Assembly: GCF_019801175.1 (NCBI RefSeq)
Contig: NZ_JAHVJR010000001.1
Coordinates: 2,852,001-2,916,000 of the forward strand
Source: Vannielia litorea
GTDB taxonomy: Bacteria; Pseudomonadota; Alphaproteobacteria; Rhodobacterales; Rhodobacteraceae
DNA length: 64,000 nt
Direction: 5' to 3'
Shown here: positions 34,642 to 43,420 of the stretch, piece after piece
Layout of the letters: every line of letters starts with the position of its first letter
How positions within the stretch are numbered: position 1 is the stretch's first letter
Made by a program: the position numbers and the translations under genes
Notes under the pieces: generated by a model
Told to the model about the DNA's origin: nothing
Database searches by the model: none
The model's input: the letters and a program-made list of their open reading frames with translations, nothing else

Positions 34642-34657
34642 TTAACCGACTGTTAAC
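34642..34657. promoter_or_regulatory. CtrA-type box (TTAA-N7-TTAAC)
   Basis: TTAA, seven bases, TTAAC: an exact match to the CtrA consensus of alphaproteobacteria, 68 bp before the glycosyltransferase start. CtrA controls motility, gene transfer agent release and surface features in Rhodobacteraceae. Function here is inferred from the match and its position in a promoter gap. Confidence 0.6.
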
Positions 34658-34724
34658 CAAGCTTCTGCATATCCTCGTGATCTCCGGCACGTGCCGGACA
34701 GGCAACTCGCCGCGAGGATTTAGG

Positions 34725-36089
34725 ATGGCTTCAAAGGCCCAAGCCCGCCCGCTGAAAATTCTCTTGCTCGGTATCAACTACGCGCCCGAGATCATTTCGA
34801 CCGCAGTCTACAACACCGATCTCGCCGAGGGCATGGCAAGCCGCGGCGCCGAGGTGCGGGTGGTCGCGGCCAAGCCCTATTATCCGGAGTGGCGTGTGCG
34901 GAAAGGCTGGCGTGGGCCGTTCTGGCGCAATCGGCGCTCCGAAACCGGCGTCAAGATCACTCATTGCCCGCTCTACGTGCCTGCCAACCCCACCGGCCTC
35001 AAGCGCATCCTGCACCATGCCAGCTTTGCCATCACCGCCCTTCCCATAGCCCTCTGGCGCGGGCTGGTCTGGCGCCCCGATATCGTATTCGTCGTCGCGC
35101 CTTCAATGATCTCTGCCCCCGTGGGTTGGCTGGCAGCCCGGCTTGCCGGTGCCAAGGCATGGCTCCACATTCAGGACTTCGAGGTCGAGGCCGCTTTTGC
35201 AACAGGCCTGCTGAAGCCCGAAAGCCGCATCGCGCGGGCTGCCCGGGCCTTTGAGCACTGGGTGCTGCGCCGTTTTGACCGGGTCAGCACGATCTCGGCA
35301 CCGATGGTCGCCAAGCTTCGCCAGAAGCAGGTACCGCAAGAGCGCGTCTGCGAGCTTCGCAACTGGGCGAATCTCGAAAAGGTCAAACCGCTTGAGAGGC
35401 CATCGCCGATGCGCACCGAACTGGGCATCCACACGCCTCACGTCGTACTCTACTCCGGCAACCTCGCCAACAAGCAGGGACTTGAGATCATTCCCGACAT
35501 TGCCCGACGGCTCGACCATCGCCGCGATGTTACATTCGTTGTCTGCGGCGACGGACCACTACGGTCACGGCTTGAAGAGATGTCTCGCGGCCTTTCGAAC
35601 ATCCGTTTTCTGCCGCTGCAGCCCATTGAGCGACTGGGCGAATTGCTGGGCATGGCCGACATTCACTTGCTGCCCCAGATCGCCGGCGCGGCCGATCTCG
35701 TCTTGCCATCGAAGCTGACCAACATGCTCGCCTCGGGCCGCCCGGTGCTGGCCACCACCGAGCCGGGCACAGCCCTAGCCGATGAGGTCGAGGGCGCCGG
35801 CTTGGTAACCCGCCCCGGTGACGGAGCGGCCGCCGCCGAAGCGTTGTCCGCGTTATTGGACGACCCTGAGCGCCGGGCCGCCCTTGGCACCAGAGCCCGC
35901 GCCCTTGCGCTGGAGAGATGGGATGCCACGCGCACGCTCAATGAGCTCAAATCGGCCTTTGAGCTACTTTGCAGTGACGGTCGGACAGCTCCGCATGAAA
36001 CACCGCCTACGGAGCCAACTAGCACCGACCTTGCTTTGAATTCCCGGTTCCCGCTCAACCCAAAGGCCCTTCGCCAGCAGAACCGCTGA
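34725..36089 (+). CDS. Glycosyltransferase family 4, WcaI-like
   Basis: A 454-residue GT4 glycosyltransferase with GT-B fold. The N-terminal half begins LKILLLGINYAPEIISTAVY, as in colanic-acid-type WcaI proteins; the donor-binding half has VVLYSGNLANKQGLE, VVCGDGP and LLPQIAGAADLVLPSKL. The ATG at 34725 (MASKAQ) follows GAGGATTTAGG. It probably adds a sugar to the exopolysaccharide repeat unit at the inner membrane. The nearby CtrA box may control it. It converges with the polymerase-like gene 5 bp away. Confidence 0.85.
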   Translation: MASKAQARPLKILLLGINYAPEIISTAVYNTDLAEGMASRGAEVRVVAAKPYYPEWRVRKGWRGPFWRNRRSETGVKITHCPLYVPANPTGLKRILHHASFAITALPIALWRGLVWRPDIVFVVAPSMISAPVGWLAARLAGAKAWLHIQDFEVEAAFATGLLKPESRIARAARAFEHWVLRRFDRVSTISAPMVAKLRQKQVPQERVCELRNWANLEKVKPLERPSPMRTELGIHTPHVVLYSGNLANKQGLEIIPDIARRLDHRRDVTFVVCGDGPLRSRLEEMSRGLSNIRFLPLQPIERLGELLGMADIHLLPQIAGAADLVLPSKLTNMLASGRPVLATTEPGTALADEVEGAGLVTRPGDGAAAAEALSALLDDPERRAALGTRARALALERWDATRTLNELKSAFELLCSDGRTAPHETPPTEPTSTDLALNSRFPLNPKALRQQNR

Positions 36090-36094
36090 ACACC

Positions 36095-37534
36095 TCAGGG
36101 ATCGCGCTGGTGCTCCGCAACCAAGCGGCCCGGCGGAGCAGGCGTGCGACCGAGGCGCGACGCAACGAGCGTCTGATATGCCTGATAGAGCAGGAATGCC
36201 CAAACCAGAGGCCTCACGGGAAAGTCCGCCGAATAACGTGGGATCTCAGCAAACAGCGCCAGCGTCAGCAAATACAGCGTGGCGACCTTTGCCGAGTCAG
36301 GAAAGACTCTCGCCGTTTTCTGCATGCATCCCACGAACCATCCCCACAGCATCATCCCAAAGATGACCCCCGGCAGCCCGAAATCGGCATAAAAATCAGT
36401 GACGATATTGGATCCCACGCCCCACCCGGCTGTCGGTTCCAGCATCTCGCTCTTGAGTAGTTTCGACGTGGTGTCGAACGTCAGCGAGTCTCCGAAGACC
36501 ACACCGCGCAAAAGCGGCACCACCCCCATGAACCCTACCAACTTGTAGAGGCCGTATCCGTAGTCCACCTTCTCCGGCACCGCCTCGAAAGTGGCGCGAA
36601 GCCCGATGGTGGTGATATTGAAGCTGTTGTCATCCCCCGCCGAAATCGCATTGCCACTCAGGCTCACCGCCAGAGCGTCCTTCAGCGGCATGGTCTGGGT
36701 CATCCGCAAAACCTCGATCGACTGATACAAGACCAACGCGCCAATCAGGAACGCCAACAGGTGGAGACGGGTCGCGCGCCAGACATAGGTGAACAGGCCG
36801 CCCACGATGAATATCCCGAAGAGCATGAAGCTGTTGCGATCGCCCGCCAGCAGTATCCGCGTGATCCAAAGCAGATTGACCCCCATCGCCAGCAACAGGC
36901 CGGGCGGCAATGGCTTGCGCTGTGCCAGCCTGCGAATGAACTCGCCCGTGCCAACCATCGCCAGCAGCAGGATGATCAGGTAGATGCCTTCTGCAATCTG
37001 CCCGCCCGACGAAGTGCCGGTGTAGCGCCCCTCGCTGGCGGCCCGGAATCCCAAAGCGAAATAGACAGCGATCAGCACCAGTTGGAGCGTCAGGCAGAAG
37101 ACCGGAAGCGATCTGCTTGGCATACGCTTGCCCGAAACCCGAAGCGCCCGCCCCCGCAGCCCCGCGTCGACCCCGAAGTCAAACGCCAGCACCCCGATGG
37201 TGGCCGCGATCATCGCAAGGTTGGCGTGTTCCACATAGGTGCGCCGCAGAAAGATGCTGCGGTTCATATCTGTGAACCCGAGCAAATAGAGCTGGTAGGG
37301 ATAGTAGAAGAGCAGGAAGTAGAAGAAGAAAAACAAAAGCTTCGGTGTTATAAACGTCGGCAACACGGGGCGTACCATGGCAGGCATCAAAAGCGCCCGG
37401 CCGAACAGCGTGTAAAAGACTGCGAGACACCCTGCCAGCACCAGCGGTGAAGCGCCGGCCGGCGCGCCGAAAAACAAGGCGGTTAGAAGCGCGACAAGGC
37501 ACAGTTCGGCGAAATTGAAGTGGGTCAGCCTCAT
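36095..37534 (-). CDS. Multi-spanning polymerase-like membrane protein (Wzy/O-antigen type)
   Basis: A 479-residue membrane protein with about ten to twelve hydrophobic segments and no clear soluble domain except a short periplasmic loop with RRTYVEHAN. The position next to a flippase and glycosyltransferases and the large topology fit a polysaccharide repeat-unit polymerase (Wzy-like), a family known for very low sequence conservation. The ATG at 37534 follows GAGG, and the gene is coupled to the flippase stop eight bases upstream. No catalytic residue can be named. Confidence 0.6.
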   Translation of the reverse strand: MRLTHFNFAELCLVALLTALFFGAPAGASPLVLAGCLAVFYTLFGRALLMPAMVRPVLPTFITPKLLFFFFYFLLFYYPYQLYLLGFTDMNRSIFLRRTYVEHANLAMIAATIGVLAFDFGVDAGLRGRALRVSGKRMPSRSLPVFCLTLQLVLIAVYFALGFRAASEGRYTGTSSGGQIAEGIYLIILLLAMVGTGEFIRRLAQRKPLPPGLLLAMGVNLLWITRILLAGDRNSFMLFGIFIVGGLFTYVWRATRLHLLAFLIGALVLYQSIEVLRMTQTMPLKDALAVSLSGNAISAGDDNSFNITTIGLRATFEAVPEKVDYGYGLYKLVGFMGVVPLLRGVVFGDSLTFDTTSKLLKSEMLEPTAGWGVGSNIVTDFYADFGLPGVIFGMMLWGWFVGCMQKTARVFPDSAKVATLYLLTLALFAEIPRYSADFPVRPLVWAFLLYQAYQTLVASRLGRTPAPPGRLVAEHQRDP

Positions 37535-37541
37535 CCGCACC

Positions 37542-39008
37542 TCAACGCCGCAATGGCATCAGTTTTGCACGGGTGAGCGGCGACAGCATGAGCCAACCTG
37601 CCACCGCCGTCAGGCAGAGCGCTGGTGGAAGGGCAGTGACCACCCACGCGCTTTGCGGCACCAGTGGCGCAAGGAGCATGCTGAACGCAAGCGCTCCCGC
37701 AGCGACTGGCAGGCTCCGGCGCGGCAAGGCACTAGACGGCCCCAGCAAGCGGCGCACCATCACCGCGAACCCCAGCCACATCGGAAGTCGAGCAACCATG
37801 ATGGCCGCGATCATGACCCAAGGCGCCCCCGTCAACGCAAGCGCGACCCCGCCGAAGAGAAGGGAAAGCAGCGTGCTTGCCGCACCAAGCAGGACTTTCG
37901 GCCTGAGCTTCAGCCCCGCGTCTTGTATCTGCCCGTCACACCGGCAGAGCGCCAGCTGAACAAAGGCGAGGCTCATGGCAATGGTCAGCGGCTGACCCAT
38001 AAAAACCTCCGGGTCGGCCCAAAGGCCCACGAAGGCCTCGTTGAAGAGGATCATGAGGCTCGCCAGCACCGTGGCGAATGCCGCCACGATCTCCCGCGTC
38101 TCTCTTGCCCGCGCTGCAGCCTGTGCAATCTCACCTTGACCCAGCAAGCGCCCCAGACCCGGCATCATCGCGCTTGCGGTCATCAGGCAGGCGGCCAGCG
38201 CGAATTGCAGGACGAACGAGGTGAAGACCCAGGCCGTGACCGCAGTTGCGCCAAGGATTGCGCCTAAAAGCAGAACCTCAGTCGCGAGCATGAGGCGTGC
38301 CACCAGCGCCCAACCCAGCACCCAACCGCCGAACCGCGCGAGTTCACCTGTCTCTCCCGGTTCCGGGCGGCTTGCGCCAAACCACGGCAGCGAAGCGCGC
38401 GCCACCAGCCACGTCAGCGCACCGTTGAGCACAGTCGCCGCCAACACAACAGCCGCGAGCCCCACCAGCCCGCCAGGGCCGCTGAGGGCGACGATCACCA
38501 GCGCCGCGTTCGACAGCGGCAACAGCAACGTGGTCACCAGCATCGAGCGGTAACCAAGGTTGCTGCCGACCAGAGCTGTATCCGGAATACCTGAGACGCC
38601 CCGCGCCACCACGTTCAGCCCAAGCACCGCCCCCATCAACATCAGCGCCAAGCCGAGATGTTCCGGCACGTCTGCGATCAGGACCGGCAGCATCAATACG
38701 AGGCCCAACTGGATCAAAAGGAGCGCCGGCAACCACAGAAGCCAGACCCTGAGCGCCGATCCGACCATCCGCCTCAGCCCTCCCGTGTCCGCTTCTCTCC
38801 CGCGGTGGGCGATGACCCATTTCAAAGCCTGCGTCGCCTGCCCGTCCGCCACGGCTCCAACGTCAAAAAGCCGCTGAGTTGCTTTCCATATCCCGAAGGC
38901 GACAGGCCCTAGCGCCCCTGCGAGGAGCGGGTTAGCCACGAGGCCGACCCCTGCCAGAACCGCGAAGTTCAGGTAGCTGGCCAGCGCATTGCGGCGCGCC
39001 GGGCTCAA
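37542..39008 (-). CDS. Polysaccharide flippase-like protein (Wzx/MATE type)
   Basis: A 488-residue membrane protein with about 12-14 hydrophobic segments. The N-terminus has NFAVLAGVGLVANPLLAGAL and a following LGPVAFGIWKATQRLF, the pattern of the polysaccharide export flippases (PST/MATE-like, RfbX). It would move lipid-linked repeat units across the inner membrane for polymerisation by the neighbour. It overlaps the end of the kinase-fusion gene by four bases and precedes the polymerase-like gene, so the three form one minus-strand unit. Confidence 0.75.
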   Translation of the reverse strand: MSPARRNALASYLNFAVLAGVGLVANPLLAGALGPVAFGIWKATQRLFDVGAVADGQATQALKWVIAHRGREADTGGLRRMVGSALRVWLLWLPALLLIQLGLVLMLPVLIADVPEHLGLALMLMGAVLGLNVVARGVSGIPDTALVGSNLGYRSMLVTTLLLPLSNAALVIVALSGPGGLVGLAAVVLAATVLNGALTWLVARASLPWFGASRPEPGETGELARFGGWVLGWALVARLMLATEVLLLGAILGATAVTAWVFTSFVLQFALAACLMTASAMMPGLGRLLGQGEIAQAAARARETREIVAAFATVLASLMILFNEAFVGLWADPEVFMGQPLTIAMSLAFVQLALCRCDGQIQDAGLKLRPKVLLGAASTLLSLLFGGVALALTGAPWVMIAAIMVARLPMWLGFAVMVRRLLGPSSALPRRSLPVAAGALAFSMLLAPLVPQSAWVVTALPPALCLTAVAGWLMLSPLTRAKLMPLRR

Positions 39009-41098
39009 GGTGCAGATCCCGCACGGTTGAGGCGTATCAGCGCCTCTTGGAGGGTCGCCTCGGCGGAATTTTTTGATGAGAGCTCGGCAGGGTTGGACAT
39101 CCTGTTTAGGAGCGCCGCAAAACTCGCCGCATAACTCTCGAGAAAAATGTCAAATGCTTCGTCCGACAGGCCCTCCCCCCGTGAGCACTGCGCCGGTCGA
39201 CGCGCCACTCTATCGCGAAGCAATTCATCCGGTGCGGCCAGAAAAAGCGCACGACCACCCAGACTCTCAAAGGCTGAAATGGTGCGTTGCACTGTTTCCA
39301 ACTCGGGTTTCAATCGCCCTTCTTTGAGGCACATCGCAACCTGAAAGAGCGGACCCTGATCGAGCAAAAGATGTGTTACGGGGCGATTTGCAGTGAGCTT
39401 TCCGCGCCGGACCAAATCGAGAAACGCATGCAATTGTGCATGGTTGCGGAAGACCTGCCACCGTTCATTCCCGCCATGCGGCCAGCCGCCCTCCGCAAGC
39501 GCGCGTGCGATGCCTCTCGCCGCCGCAACGGGATGCCTCCGGTAGGGCAGACCGGTCGCCGCATTGCCGAATTCGCGCACCAGACCGCGCGTGAGTGTCG
39601 ACTTGCCCGCCCCCGTCAGACCCAGGACTTCGACGCGCAGAAAGGGCCGTGCAATCTCTTCCCACGCCCGGCGGAACACGCGTGCCTGAACCACTTCGGG
39701 GCGCAGCTCGCCGGTGTCGAGTACAAGCATGTTCGCTGCGGACCACTCGGCCCGCCATACTTCGCCGGAACGCGCCATAAGCGTCGCCCGATCGTCATCG
39801 GGGCGGCGCCGGCAGGCAACTTCCGGGTCGAGACGCAGAACGACCAGAAGGTCGGCTGAGACCGTCTTCCGGTAGAGGCGCTGCTCCCGGGCCGCCAGCC
39901 AGCGGCGGAGTGGGGTGTGCGCATCCTCGATCCGGGGCCCATCCATCTTGGTGATCTCCAGCCGATGGAGGCGGTCGAGGATCACGATACTCCCGGCCGC
40001 CCGCGCTCGCTCCGCCCGGCGAGAGACACTGCGGCGATCATGGGCCAGCGCAAGGCTTCGAAAGTCTTCCGCGAGCACCGACTGGCCCGCTGCTCTCAGG
40101 AGTTTACTCCATGCGGCGAGGCATAGTCCCAGCAGAGATCGCCCCGGCCGCCCAAAGTGCAGGCTCTCCACGGCGAGGTGTCGTCCAAGCGCTCGAGTCA
40201 GAGACGCCGAATTGGTGCTCTTGCCGGCACCATCCCCACCCAGAAAAGCAATAACTCTCCCGCCCTGCACGGCCTTCTTGCGGCCAGAAGAAACGACAGC
40301 AAAACCGCCTAGAAGCCTCTCGAACCGAGATCGATTGACGCGCCAAAAGCAAGCAAGCAAGGACCGCCACTCGCTTGCATCCCGCACTGCCGCGAGAGCC
40401 TGTTTAATCTCCCGCGCCGCAAGGCGAAGCTGCGCCCCACCCCCTTGTTCCGCAACTTCAGCCAGCTTTCGGAAACCGGCTGGTGAGAACGGCAGCCCAG
40501 AACTAGCCAAACTCTCATCAAGGCTCTCCAATGCCCCCTGACGTTTCAACCAATCGAACTCGCGCGCCACACCCGCGCGCGTCTCCGAGCGGTAAAGTGC
40601 CCGAAGTTGGCGTACTGGAAACTCCGCCACCGCCCCGGTCGCCGCGTACTTCAGCAGCACGCGGATGACGAAGATCACGAACTCACGCTCCGGCCGCGGC
40701 AACCAAATCGGCCCCGCACGGCGGCGCCCCTCCAGATACCAATGGACAAGCGGTAAGGTGTAGTTCTTGTGGTAGTCGTACCCCAGCGTCAGCCCAGAAT
40801 GCAGGTGCAGGTGAATCAGTTGGCCCGCCTCGGCATCCATCGTGAAGTAGTGCAGCATATTGCGCTGCCATCCGTCCTTCTCCGAGATGCCCTGCACGTA
40901 GCCAAGCTCTGAAATCAGCGCCTTGGCCTTAGTCTGGTCCGTCGGGCGCACCAGCAGATCAAGGTCGTCACGGCCCGAGAGCGCCCTGTCGATGTTGTTG
41001 TTGCTCTTCCAGTGAACGTATCGAATGTCGGCGGCGTCTAGCGCGTTTAGCAGCCGGGAGATTTGCGGCAACACGATATGAACCGCACCACTATCCAT
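39005..41098 (-). CDS. Nucleotidyltransferase-like plus two P-loop kinase domains (fusion)
   Basis: A 697-residue cytoplasmic protein of three parts. Residues 1-150 resemble a nucleotidyltransferase-type fold (VHWKSNNNIDRALSG, DDLDLLVRPTD). A first kinase-like domain has Walker A GGDGAGKST at 287-295 and thymidylate-kinase-like LDRLHR downstream. A second has GLTGAGKST at 493-501 and LLLDQGPLFQ. The start at 41098 overlaps the GT4 stop by eight bases. Such kinases in polysaccharide loci may phosphorylate a lipid or sugar carrier; the precise role is unknown. The triple arrangement is unusual. Confidence 0.65.
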   Translation of the reverse strand: MDSGAVHIVLPQISRLLNALDAADIRYVHWKSNNNIDRALSGRDDLDLLVRPTDQTKAKALISELGYVQGISEKDGWQRNMLHYFTMDAEAGQLIHLHLHSGLTLGYDYHKNYTLPLVHWYLEGRRRAGPIWLPRPEREFVIFVIRVLLKYAATGAVAEFPVRQLRALYRSETRAGVAREFDWLKRQGALESLDESLASSGLPFSPAGFRKLAEVAEQGGGAQLRLAAREIKQALAAVRDASEWRSLLACFWRVNRSRFERLLGGFAVVSSGRKKAVQGGRVIAFLGGDGAGKSTNSASLTRALGRHLAVESLHFGRPGRSLLGLCLAAWSKLLRAAGQSVLAEDFRSLALAHDRRSVSRRAERARAAGSIVILDRLHRLEITKMDGPRIEDAHTPLRRWLAAREQRLYRKTVSADLLVVLRLDPEVACRRRPDDDRATLMARSGEVWRAEWSAANMLVLDTGELRPEVVQARVFRRAWEEIARPFLRVEVLGLTGAGKSTLTRGLVREFGNAATGLPYRRHPVAAARGIARALAEGGWPHGGNERWQVFRNHAQLHAFLDLVRRGKLTANRPVTHLLLDQGPLFQVAMCLKEGRLKPELETVQRTISAFESLGGRALFLAAPDELLRDRVARRPAQCSRGEGLSDEAFDIFLESYAASFAALLNRMSNPAELSSKNSAEATLQEALIRLNRAGSAP

Positions 41099-42200
41099 GC
41101 GCTCGGTCTTCGGCTTGCACGGTCGGCGGCATTGTTTGGCGGCAAAACAGACGTAACGCGTTGCGTGCAGTTGTATGGCGATCGCGGAAGTCAGCATGAA
41201 CCGCTAAACGGTCAAAATTCGTCGGCTTCCGACGGGCGCTTAGCCATTCATGGAACGCGGCACAAAAGTCGGCCTCCGGAGGCATCAAGTGCCCAATCCC
41301 TGCGATCTGAGACCTGATCGTTCCGCGATCCCGCGCGACCACCGTGACGCCATGTGCCATGGCCTCGAAGACCACCATAGGCTCGGCTTCATTAAGGTAG
41401 CTAGTCGCGAAGACGAACACATCGATCCCCTCGAAGAACGAGGACTTCGCAGCGCCGTAGACCGGCCCGAGCAAGCGAGCGCGACCCGCAGCAACAGCCG
41501 GGTGCGCCCTCAGTACCCGCGCGAAGTCTTGGTCAGCGACCGGCCCAGCCAGGTCGGCCTCAACCGAAATGCCCTTTGCATGCAGGTGCTCCACAAGATC
41601 CAGAAGCGTCACCGCGCCCTTCTCCGCCGAAAGGTTGGACAGCAACCCAAGCCGGAGCCGCGCGCCCTCCCGCGGCACCGCAACAACGTCGGCCACAGGC
41701 GAAACGAAGGCCGCATTGCTGATCACGCTGGCCCGTGCCGCTGGCCCATAGCGCGCCTCAAACGCCGCGCGCATGTCGCTTGACAGGAACACGTGGCGCA
41801 TCTGGTCCAGCGGCGGTCGTGTGAGCCACCACATCAAGCGAGAAGGGGCATTGATATAAGCGTAGCTGTGATGGTGGCACGTCACTTCGTAACCCACGGC
41901 ACGCGCAAGGCGGGCAAGAGCCAGCGTGAAGAGCAGGCCGCGCCCACCTTCACAGGGGATATAGGCCAGCCGCGCACCGCGCCGCCGAGCCACAAGCAAG
42001 GCGAACATGGCGACAAGGCACCGCAATATCCGCGACGCCCCTTTCAGGCCGGCCCGCGATGATAAGGGCGCCAGGTTGACCCGCTGCACCTCGCCCTGCT
42101 GCTCCAACGCATCGGCCATGGCCTCGGTAACAGCGCTGAACCCATGCACCGGCGGAGGGAACTGGCCGATCGCCAGAAGAGGCCCGCCGCGACCGTTCAT
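41091..42200 (-). CDS. Glycosyltransferase family 4
   Basis: A 369-residue GT-B glycosyltransferase. The N-terminus has AIGQFPPPVHGFSAVTEAMAD and the donor domain GLLSNLSAEKGAVTLL followed by DVFVFATSYLNEAEPMVVFEAMAHG, the E-x7-E-type motif of GT4 enzymes. It overlaps the acyltransferase gene start and the kinase-fusion gene. It would add one residue of the repeat unit at the inner membrane. Acceptor and donor sugars cannot be told. Confidence 0.85.
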   Translation of the reverse strand: MNGRGGPLLAIGQFPPPVHGFSAVTEAMADALEQQGEVQRVNLAPLSSRAGLKGASRILRCLVAMFALLVARRRGARLAYIPCEGGRGLLFTLALARLARAVGYEVTCHHHSYAYINAPSRLMWWLTRPPLDQMRHVFLSSDMRAAFEARYGPAARASVISNAAFVSPVADVVAVPREGARLRLGLLSNLSAEKGAVTLLDLVEHLHAKGISVEADLAGPVADQDFARVLRAHPAVAAGRARLLGPVYGAAKSSFFEGIDVFVFATSYLNEAEPMVVFEAMAHGVTVVARDRGTIRSQIAGIGHLMPPEADFCAAFHEWLSARRKPTNFDRLAVHADFRDRHTTARNALRLFCRQTMPPTVQAEDRAHG

Positions 42201-42781
42201 GCGCCCGCTCCCCCAGCCTCAGGCCTTTGCCGAACCCACCGAGCAGGCTGCCCTGCATAGATGCCGCCGCCCTCCAGCGGCGTCAGCACCAGTGACCGTG
42301 CGCCAATGACCGCACCATCGCCGATACTCACCCCGGGGCCAACAAAAGCGCCTGCCGCAATCCAGACTTCCGAACCAATTTCGACCGGTGCGTTGGCGTA
42401 GGCAAAGTCCAAGCGCGCGGGCTCATGCGAGCCAGTGCAGATGTAGCAATCCTGCGAAATACACGCGTTGTCGCCAACCGTGATGCTCTCCAGCGAGTAA
42501 AGCTCCGCCCGGTCCCCGATCCAGCAATTCGCCCCCAAACGTACCTTCCAAGGATAGGTCACCCGCGCCGAGGGTCGGATGAGGCAACCCTTCCCGACCG
42601 TCGCGCCGAAGGCCCGCCACCAGAAGGCGCGCCAGCCGTACATGAACTGAGGAGAGCTTTGCACCAGCACGGCCTGAACCAGCCACCAGAGCTGCACGAC
42701 GAATGCCGATCGGCCACGAGAGCCGGGGGGCAGGCGAAAGCTGCCAAGATCCTGATACCGCGCCAAGACGTACCGTTCCAA
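42197..42781 (-). CDS. Hexapeptide-repeat acyltransferase, WcaF-like
   Basis: A 194-residue left-handed beta-helix acyltransferase. Imperfect hexapeptide repeats run from IRPSARVTYPWKVRLGANCW to VGPGVSIGDGAVIGARSLVL, with the catalytic His probably in the CTGSHEP loop. It resembles colanic-acid WcaF, which O-acetylates a sugar. The start is TTG at 42781 after GGGATGA; no better start exists. It overlaps the GT4 gene by four bases. It predicts that the exopolysaccharide is acetylated. Confidence 0.8.
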   Translation of the reverse strand: MERYVLARYQDLGSFRLPPGSRGRSAFVVQLWWLVQAVLVQSSPQFMYGWRAFWWRAFGATVGKGCLIRPSARVTYPWKVRLGANCWIGDRAELYSLESITVGDNACISQDCYICTGSHEPARLDFAYANAPVEIGSEVWIAAGAFVGPGVSIGDGAVIGARSLVLTPLEGGGIYAGQPARWVRQRPEAGGAGA

Positions 42782-42874
42782 TCATCCCAGTCCGGACACT
42801 CGCCATCAGGTTGTGCCCAGACTTCTTTGGTAGTCCCATCAAGCGCTTCGGGCAAGTGCGACGGCCTTGGCCCG

Positions 42875-43420
42875 TCAGGCCTTGTCGACCCGCAAATCGG
42901 CATCTTCCATGCGGCTTTTCCAGTCTTGCGCCCGCTCGCTGAGCCGCCTGACGACCTGTGCAGGGTTTCCGGCAACGATGCTATCAGGCTCAACCGTGCC
43001 GCGAACGACGGAACCCGCCGCCACAACCACATCATCCCCGATCACCGTGCCCGGAAGCAGGGTCGCCCCCATCCCGACAAAGACATTGTCGCCGAGCGTG
43101 ATGGGCCGGATGAAGGCAATGTCCGTTTCCGGCGCCTCGCCGATCGCCCTCAAACCAGCGGTAAGCGAATAGTCGTGCGTCAACAGAATGACCCGCTGTG
43201 AGATCACGACCCGGTCTCCAAGCGTGATCCGGTTGAAATCGTCGAACTTGGCGTCCAGCGCGATATAGCGAGGGCAGCCGGTCATCCGCAGGCCCATCGC
43301 GCGGAGCAGCGGCAGATAGGCCCGCATGCAAAGCCGCGCCGAGATCGGCTCGATGGCGCGAAGCAGCATCCGGACCGCGTGAAAGATCAGGCGCGACAAG
43401 GGGCGGCGGAGCGAGATCAT
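42875..43420 (-). CDS. Hexapeptide-repeat acyltransferase (second)
   Basis: A 181-residue left-handed beta-helix acyltransferase, CysE/LbH family. Repeats cover AKFDDFNRITLGDRVVI to VIGDDVVVAAGSVVRG, ending in PDSIVAGNPAQVVRRL; the active-site His may be in LLTHDYSLT. The N-terminal 45 residues hold a helical stretch. It overlaps the neighbouring glycosyltransferase gene (ATGA). Likely substrate is a sugar of the same polysaccharide. Two acyltransferases in one locus suggest at least two acetyl groups per repeat. Confidence 0.78.
   Translation of the reverse strand: MISLRRPLSRLIFHAVRMLLRAIEPISARLCMRAYLPLLRAMGLRMTGCPRYIALDAKFDDFNRITLGDRVVISQRVILLTHDYSLTAGLRAIGEAPETDIAFIRPITLGDNVFVGMGATLLPGTVIGDDVVVAAGSVVRGTVEPDSIVAGNPAQVVRRLSERAQDWKSRMEDADLRVDKA

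Noticed and set aside
34613..34650. AACGGCCGGCC stretch near the CtrA box considered as an extra terminator
   Set aside because: The self-complementary core is short and no loop of useful size forms; the strong hairpin at 34550-34578 already explains termination.
42423..42842. Frame overlapping the start of the WcaF-like gene, considered as a frameshifted acyltransferase
   Set aside because: It shows no hexapeptide repeats, and the in-frame TTG start at 42781 with GGGATGA gives a complete acyltransferase without a frameshift.
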